Origin: UBA8950 sp034411635
GTDB lineage: Bacteria; Chloroflexota; Anaerolineae; Anaerolineales; Villigracilaceae
Reading direction: 5' to 3'
Assembly (NCBI GenBank): GCA_034411635.1
Contig: DAOUML010000134.1
Coordinates: forward strand, 22,977-86,976
DNA length: 64,000 nucleotides
The translations under genes were made by a program, and so were the position numbers. The notes below the pieces were generated by a model. It worked only from the letters and a program-made list of their open reading frames with translations, searched no databases and was not told where the DNA came from. Every line of letters begins with the position of its first letter. The stretch's first letter is position 1. This document shows, piece after piece, positions 59,673 through 64,000 of this stretch.

Positions 59673-60017
59673 CTAGTCGTCAGACGTTTTTACTCCAGCG
59701 CCGCGTTTGGCCTGGGCTTGGTCGGCTTCTGTGATGAGGGTTTCAAGCGCTTCGCCTTTTTTCAAGCGGGCAAAACGGTCGAGGGTGCCGGTGGTTTTTA
59801 GAATCTGGGCGACAGATTCGGTAGGCTGGGCGCCTTTGCTCATCCAATCAAAAACTTTGGCTTCGTCGATGTTCATGGTGGCGGGCCTGGTGCGGGGGTT
59901 GTAGAAGCCAACAATTTCGATAAAGCGACCATCGCGAGGTGATTCCTGGTTGGCAATCACAATACGGTAGGAAGGTTGGCCTTTGAGACCAATACGGCGA
60001 AGACGAATACGAACCAT
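59673..60017 (-). CDS. rpsP: 30S ribosomal protein S16
   Basis: S16 core (MVRIRLRRIGLKGQPSYRIV, SPRDGRFIEIVGFYNP) with a C-terminal extension, 114 residues in total. It is the first gene of the rpsP-khpA-rimM-dprA-manC operon; AAGGAG precedes the ATG. The 165-bp region upstream includes an AT-rich leader and the palindrome behind ffh. Confidence 0.96.
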   Translation of the reverse strand: MVRIRLRRIGLKGQPSYRIVIANQESPRDGRFIEIVGFYNPRTRPATMNIDEAKVFDWMSKGAQPTESVAQILKTTGTLDRFARLKKGEALETLITEADQAQAKRGAGVKTSDD

Positions 60018-60105
60018 TTGAACTTACTCCTTGAATTATGCGTTTTGGTTATTTTTCTATGCAAAACTTGGCAGGTTGCATAAATTAACGATTGAAGAAG
60101 GTCGT

Positions 60106-60147
60106 ATTTTGGGTATGAAAGCGCATGCGCGCTTTCATACCCAAAAT
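60106..60147. terminator. Palindromic terminator between ffh and rpsP
   Basis: A 42-bp perfect palindrome (stem 60106-60124 with 60129-60147, 4-base loop) with ATTTT ends, 36 nt past the ffh stop. It separates ffh from the rpsP operon. Confidence 0.85.
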
Positions 60148-60182
60148 GCTGAGATTTAGCCGCGAACTCTTAAAGAGCCAAA

Positions 60183-61505
60183 TCATCCAAACAAATTTGA
60201 CAAACCCTTCATACCGCCTTTTTGGAAGGTTTTCATCAGTTTTTGGGTTTGGCGGTATTGTTTGATGAGTTTATTGACATCCTGTACTTCCATGCCGCAT
60301 CCGGCGGCAATGCGGCGGCGGCGCGAAGCGTTGAGAATATCGGGGTCGCGGCGTTCCTTGCGTGTCATTGAGTTGATGATGGCTTCAATGGTTTTGAAGT
60401 TTTTTTCAACGTCGCGCGGGTCTACCTGGCGGGCTACTTGTCCCATTTGGCCGGGGAGCATTTCGAGCAATTGTGAAAGCGGGCCCATTTTGCGCATTTG
60501 GCGCATTTGATCCAGCCAATCTTCCAGGTCGAACTGGCCTTTCATCATTTTGCCCATTTGCTTTTCGGCGCTTTCGGCGTCGAAGGCGGCTTCGGCTTTT
60601 TCGATCAGACCAATCATATCGCCCATGCCGAGGATGCGCGAGGCCAGGCGCGAGGGGTCGTAGATTTCGAGGGCATCCAGTTTTTCGCCGGTGCCGAGGA
60701 ATTTGAGCGGCACGCCGGTTACGCTGCGGATGGAGATGGCCGCGCCACCGCGTGAGTCGCCGTCCATTTTGGTCAGAATCAGGCCGGTGATGGAGACGGT
60801 ATCGCGGAAGCCTTCGGCAACATGCAGGGCTTCCTGACCGATCATCGAATCGACTACCAACAGGGTTTCAACGGGCGGGACGCGGCGTGTGATGGCTCGT
60901 AATTCGTCCATCAGGGCGTTGTCCAATTGCGAGCGGCCGGCGGTGTCGATAATCATAATCGTGTAGCCGCCTTTTTGGGCCTGGTCGAAGGCTTTTGCGG
61001 CCAGGTCGGGCGGTTTGACGCCGTTTTCGGCCACGACAGGCACATCGACGCGCTCGCCCAGGTTTTGCAGTTGTTGAACCGCTGCCGGGCGGTAGGGATC
61101 GCCAGCGACGAGCATGACGCGCTCGCCTTTGCTGCGCAGAAGTTTTGCCAGTTTGCCGGCGGCGGTGGTTTTACCGGAGCCTTGCAAGCCGACCAGCATG
61201 AGCACGCGCGGTTTGGGGCCGCTCAGGTTAATGGGGGCTGGTTCGCCCAGCGTGCCAATTAATTCTTCGTGAACGATTTTTATAACCTGCTGGCCGGGAT
61301 TGAGGGCTTTTGAGACTTCGGCCCCCACAGCCCGGGCGCGCACGCGAGCGACAAAGTCTTTGACCACGCTGTAGTGGACATCGGCTTCGAGCAAGGCCAG
61401 GCGCACTTCGCGCATGGCGGCATCTACGTCGGCTTCGGAAAGTCTTCCGCGGCGGCGCAGTCCGTCAAATACTTGATTTAGTCGGTTGGTGAGAGTCTCA
61501 AACAT
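60183..61505 (-). CDS. ffh: Signal recognition particle protein Ffh
   Basis: The 440-residue SRP GTPase has an N domain (~1-90), a G domain (Walker A GLQGSGKTTAAGKLA, DTAGRSQLD, TKMDGDSRGG) and a methionine-rich M domain (~300-440: MGKMMKGQFDLEDWLDQM; SRRRRIAAGCGMEVQDVN for SRP RNA). It targets membrane proteins cotranslationally. No Shine-Dalgarno site is apparent before the ATG. No SRP RNA gene was found nearby. Confidence 0.95.
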   Translation of the reverse strand: MFETLTNRLNQVFDGLRRRGRLSEADVDAAMREVRLALLEADVHYSVVKDFVARVRARAVGAEVSKALNPGQQVIKIVHEELIGTLGEPAPINLSGPKPRVLMLVGLQGSGKTTAAGKLAKLLRSKGERVMLVAGDPYRPAAVQQLQNLGERVDVPVVAENGVKPPDLAAKAFDQAQKGGYTIMIIDTAGRSQLDNALMDELRAITRRVPPVETLLVVDSMIGQEALHVAEGFRDTVSITGLILTKMDGDSRGGAAISIRSVTGVPLKFLGTGEKLDALEIYDPSRLASRILGMGDMIGLIEKAEAAFDAESAEKQMGKMMKGQFDLEDWLDQMRQMRKMGPLSQLLEMLPGQMGQVARQVDPRDVEKNFKTIEAIINSMTRKERRDPDILNASRRRRIAAGCGMEVQDVNKLIKQYRQTQKLMKTFQKGGMKGLSNLFG

Positions 61506-61526
61506 GGTTGGTGTTAAAAATGAAAT

Positions 61527-61577
61527 TTTCGCTTCGGGTCGGAGCCTCCACCTGGGAGACTGGGGCGCGAAGTGAAA
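61527..61577 (-). other. Structured element between the S51-like gene and ffh
   Basis: A 10-bp outer stem with one mismatch (61527-61536 with 61568-61577) closes a GC-rich 31-base region containing GGAG/CTCC complementarity. On the minus strand a T-rich tract follows. It may be the terminator of the S51-like gene or a leader RNA of ffh. No known riboswitch class is recognised. Confidence 0.4.
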
Positions 61578-61642
61578 TGGTTAAGAACAGCCGCGAGTAT
61601 AGCCGATAAAGCAAGGATGGTCAAGATGAGATTTTGGTTGCG

Positions 61643-62677
61643 TCAGGCGCGGGTTAGCCTTGGGCCTTCGGGGGTGTCGGTGACGAGCCAGCCGGCGGCC
61701 TGGATTTGCTGGCGCAGGGCGTCGGCGCGGGGCCAGTCTTTGGCTTTTCGGGCGGCTTCACGCTGCTCGGCGAGCGAGACAAGTTGCGGGTCGGGGGTGT
61801 CGGGCGGCGGTTCGGGGAGCGGGGGCAGGCTGGTCGCGGCCTCCCAGGCGTCAGCGCGGATGTCGTCGCGGGGCGGGCCGCCGATTCCCAATTCATCGAA
61901 GGTGAAAGATGCGCCGGATGGGTAGATTTGGGGGTTGCAGGCGCGCAGCAGGGTGACGGAACTGACGCCGCCGACGCGGCATTGGCGGTTGGCGAAGTCG
62001 AAGATGAGGCCGGTGTGTTCGTCGAGGCCGAGGATGGTGTGTTCGGGGGGCAGGTGGCTGCACCATTCGGCGAAGCGTTCCATGCCGAGGAAGCAGCGCG
62101 AGGTGTCGACATCGGCGCCGCCGTCGGTGTTGTTCCAGTGTGGGACGCAGGAGAGCGGCAGGCCGAAGGGGCCGAACAGGTTCAGGCCGGGCACGGCGTG
62201 AACCTCCTGCCCGACTTTGTAGATTTCGTAAACGGGGATGCCCCAGGCGCCGACGGCGATGGTGGCAGCCGAAGCAAAAACCAGGGCCGCGCCGAGGCGC
62301 TGGCGGGCGCGGATGAGTTCCCAGGCCAGGCTGTCTTGCAGTTGACGGATGGCGTAGGTGGGCGAGCCGGGGCCCATGAAGATCAGGTTGGCGCGCAAGA
62401 GCGGGGCCAGGATTTCGGCGTGGTCGGGGCTGAAAGGCGTGCCTTTTTTGCGGGCGGGGATGATATCGATGCTGGGTTTGTAGTTGCCGAGGCGGGTTTG
62501 GAGGTAATCGGCAACGCGCCCGGCGACTTGTGGGGCGTTGAGTTCGAAGCCTGCCGGGGTTTCGAGGATGGATATCCGCAGGGGGGCGGGGAGTTGGCTG
62601 GCGAGACTCTCGAAGATGCGTCCACCCGCGAGGGAGGTTTCGCCGGAGCCGAGCAGGGCGATGGGGCCGGGGGTCAT
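61643..62677 (-). CDS. S51/cyanophycinase-like protein with a CysRS-type C-terminal tail
   Basis: In 344 residues, the first ~290 resemble class-I amidotransferase-like peptidases of the S51/cyanophycinase group: PIALLGSGETSLAGGRIFE, LIFMGPGSPTYAIRQLQ and FASAATIAVGAW with the Ser at the nucleophile-elbow position, followed by LGLDEHTGLIFDF. The last ~45 residues (EQREAARKAKDWPRADALRQ, AGWLVTDTPEGPRLTR) match the C-terminal end of cysteinyl-tRNA synthetases. Catalysis is uncertain because the usual elbow GxSAG is changed (FASAA). It is separated from the peroxiredoxin-like gene by a 63-bp repeat-bearing gap. Confidence 0.6.
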   Translation of the reverse strand: MTPGPIALLGSGETSLAGGRIFESLASQLPAPLRISILETPAGFELNAPQVAGRVADYLQTRLGNYKPSIDIIPARKKGTPFSPDHAEILAPLLRANLIFMGPGSPTYAIRQLQDSLAWELIRARQRLGAALVFASAATIAVGAWGIPVYEIYKVGQEVHAVPGLNLFGPFGLPLSCVPHWNNTDGGADVDTSRCFLGMERFAEWCSHLPPEHTILGLDEHTGLIFDFANRQCRVGGVSSVTLLRACNPQIYPSGASFTFDELGIGGPPRDDIRADAWEAATSLPPLPEPPPDTPDPQLVSLAEQREAARKAKDWPRADALRQQIQAAGWLVTDTPEGPRLTRA

Positions 62678-62712
62678 TTTAGGTTCCAGTGGTTAGGGGT
62701 AGATGCGTAGCG

Positions 62713-62752
62713 GTAGGGGCGTAGTAGGGGCGTAGCACTGCTACGCCCCTAC
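62713..62752. repeat. GTAGGGGCGTAG repeat with hairpin, overlapping the 3' end of the peroxiredoxin gene
   Basis: The 12-mer occurs twice in tandem (62713-62724, 62724-62735) and again inverted (62741-62752), giving a 12-bp stem with a 5-base loop. The last codons and the TAG of the peroxiredoxin-like gene lie in the inverted copy. It may also terminate transcription. Confidence 0.75.
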
Positions 62753-63211
62753 ATTTTGGTTGATTTTATCGAGCATATCCAGAATCAGGCCGTTTTCGGG
62801 AATATCCTTCATCGAACTGCTGTAATGCTGATAGCGAATCTGTCCGTTTTTATCGACCAGCAACAGGGCCGGGACGCGGCCCAACTTGAAGAGGTTCCAT
62901 TCCTGACCATACAGGTCGGCGATTTTGTGTTTGGGGTCGGGCAGGCCGATGTAGGGGATGTGATTCTCAGCCCAGAAGCGCCGGTAGGTTTTGGGGCTGT
63001 CTGGGCCGATGCACAGGATTTCCGCGTCACGCGCGGTGAAGGCTGCATAATCATCTCGCAAGCGTTCGAGATGGGCGCGGCAGAAAGGTCACATAAATCC
63101 GCGCAGGAAGACCAGGACGAGGTTTTTCTTGCCTTTGAAATCGGAAAGGCGCACGGAGTGGCCGTCAAAATCGGGCAGTTCAAAATTGGGGGCGAGTTTG
63201 AATTTTTTCAT
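62741..63211 (-). CDS. Candidate selenoprotein: peroxiredoxin-like thiol oxidoreductase with UxxC
   Basis: Read through one in-frame TGA (63089-63091), the frame from ATG 63211 to TAG 62741 gives a 156-residue AhpC/TSA-redoxin protein: KLAPNFELPDFDGHSVRLSD, LVLVFLRGFM-U-PFCRAHL, then GPDSPKTYRRFW, LPDPKHKIADLYGQEW and PALLLVDKNGQIRYQHY. The TGA (codon 41) replaces the first Cys of the CxxC that relatives write as RGFMCPFC. The domain is intact on both sides and a SECIS-like hairpin follows. Selenocysteine is thus more likely than a nonsense mutation, but no sel genes are in the window. The start overlaps the hydrolase stop (ATGA). It probably reduces peroxides or disulfides in the cytoplasm. 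Confidence 0.75.
63052..63073 (-). promoter_or_regulatory. Bacterial SECIS-like hairpin
   Basis: A perfect 7-bp stem (63067-63073 with 63052-63058) with an 8-base loop starts 15 nt after the in-frame TGA; a lower CTGC/GCAG stem extends it. The loop lies ~23 nt from the TGA, within the 16-37 nt range of bacterial SECIS elements. Confidence 0.6.
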
Positions 63212-64000
63212 GGGCGAATTCCTTTTAAAAAATCGCGCACGGCTTGCATGAATTCATCCGGGGTTTCTTCGTGGGGCAGGTGGCCGGAATTCGGGATGAC
63301 GACGAGCATTGCCCCGGGAATTTCACCGCCGAGGCGAATCGATTCTTCGGTGGGGACGATGCGGTCGTCATCACCCGTCAGCACGAGGACCGGCAAATTG
63401 AGTTCGGTCAACCTTTCGGCGAGACCGAGCGGGCGGCTGGCGGCGGTTAGTTCCCACAGGGCGCGGTCCCAGTTGTGGGCGTTGAGCGGTTTGCGGTAGC
63501 CAGCCAGAATTTCCTCGCTGACGATGGATGGGTCATGGAAGGCGGTGCGGATGAAGTCATCGCCGCTGGTGGCAATCTGACGCGCCAACAAAGGGCCGAT
63601 GTGACGGATTTGCGGCGTGCCGAGCAGCGGACGCGCCCAGGCTGGCGAACCGCCGCCGGTGTAGATGGCGGCATCGACCAGAATCAGCCCGGCCACACGT
63701 TCAGGGTAGGTCAAGGCAGTATACATCGAAACTGTGCCACCTGCAGAGTTGCCGACCAGGTAAGCCTTCTCGATGCCGAGTGCGTCCATCAGGCCGATGG
63801 CGATTGCGGCCTGGGATTCGGGGCTGTAGGGGTTATCGCCTGTCCACTCGCCGGGCATCGGGCGCGCAGTCAGGCCAAAGGCAGGGCGGTCATAGGCGAT
63901 GACACGGCCCAATTCGCTGAACGGTTGCATCACTTCGCGCCAGGAGTAGGTCGAAGCGCCAAATCCATGCAGGAGGATAAAAGCGGGTTCGCCCTGGCCC
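63208..64000 (-). CDS. Alpha/beta-hydrolase (5' end outside window)
   Basis: The frame is open to the window edge, so the N-terminus is missing. The visible ~263 residues show an alpha/beta-hydrolase core: oxyanion loop LLHGFGASTYSW at the edge, nucleophile elbow VGNSAGGTVS, acid motif LTGDDDRIVP and the catalytic His in PNSGHLPHEETPDEF. A helical cap (~110-190) sits between. The family includes esterases, lipases and haloperoxidase-like enzymes; substrate unknown. It is translationally coupled (ATGA) to the candidate selenoprotein. Confidence 0.88.
   Translation of the reverse strand, partial: GQGEPAFILLHGFGASTYSWREVMQPFSELGRVIAYDRPAFGLTARPMPGEWTGDNPYSPESQAAIAIGLMDALGIEKAYLVGNSAGGTVSMYTALTYPERVAGLILVDAAIYTGGGSPAWARPLLGTPQIRHIGPLLARQIATSGDDFIRTAFHDPSIVSEEILAGYRKPLNAHNWDRALWELTAASRPLGLAERLTELNLPVLVLTGDDDRIVPTEESIRLGGEIPGAMLVVIPNSGHLPHEETPDEFMQAVRDFLKGIRP

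Noticed and set aside
61506..61642. SRP RNA gene (ffs) next to ffh
   Set aside because: The conserved GGAAG-type tetraloop region of SRP RNA is not present on either strand.

Overview
The window reads as a chromosome segment of a Chloroflexota bacterium, most likely class Anaerolineae. This placement is an inference from gene content and style, not from a marker gene. The clues are lipoproteins with long Thr-Pro 'TNTPT' linkers, PD40 beta-propellers, a compact atp operon with a short b-delta fusion, a topoisomerase I with an extra N-terminal zinc finger, and genes without Shine-Dalgarno sites that look leaderless. No rRNA, tRNA, CRISPR array, phage or insertion sequence was seen. Genes fill almost the whole window.

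Layout. 1-3.4 kb: the end of a signalling protein, a small SET-domain protein, and a minus-strand operon of PrsW-type membrane protease, MinD/ParA-like ATPase, zinc-finger protein and a hypothetical. 3.4-11.2 kb: an envelope locus with a giant Thr/Pro-rich PD40 lipoprotein, a predicted anti-sigma factor, an ECF sigma factor, a half-length family-5 solute-binding lipoprotein and a second PD40 lipoprotein. 11.4-22 kb: a minus-strand signalling island. It holds an RsbW-like kinase, a STAS antagonist, two patatin-like lipases, a cNMP-binding SpoIIE phosphatase, a cNMP-binding diguanylate cyclase, a 1363-residue cyclase built like animal soluble adenylyl cyclase (C1-C2-ATPase-TPR), and a cNMP-binding coiled-coil protein. 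It looks able to make, sense and relay cyclic nucleotide signals.

22-31 kb: histidine ammonia-lyase, a GT-C type membrane glycosyltransferase flanked by a duplicated hutH 5' end, serine dehydratase, an rRNA methyltransferase, a VKOR protein and a bifunctional Rel. 30.8-35.4 kb: a self-contained sigma-54 locus with rpoN carrying an inserted zinc ribbon, a cytoplasmic histidine kinase and an NtrC-type regulator without a DNA-binding domain. A textbook -24/-12 promoter lies in front of rpoN. 35.6-39 kb: an orphan CoA-transferase A subunit, a small membrane protein and an SLC13/TrkA-C transporter.

39.3-48.5 kb: complex I membrane arm (nuoA, then nuoH-J-K-L-M-M-N) with two NuoM subunits and no peripheral-arm genes. 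48.6-51.1 kb: ATP synthase Fo genes, ending in the b-delta fusion with no F1 genes. 51.1-57.7 kb: murE, a glycosyltransferase, topA and a mannose-1-phosphate guanylyltransferase. 57.7-61.5 kb: dprA, rimM, a KH protein, rpsP and ffh. 61.6-64 kb: an S51-like protein with a cysteinyl-tRNA-synthetase-type tail, then a peroxiredoxin-like gene with an in-frame TGA exactly at the first Cys of its CxxC motif and a SECIS-like hairpin behind it, then the 3' part of an alpha/beta hydrolase gene.

The most notable observations are the candidate selenoprotein (62741-63211), the soluble-adenylyl-cyclase-like protein with complementary half-sites (12148-16239) inside the signalling island, and the self-regulated sigma-54 locus. 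All functions are read from sequence by eye; no database search was run.
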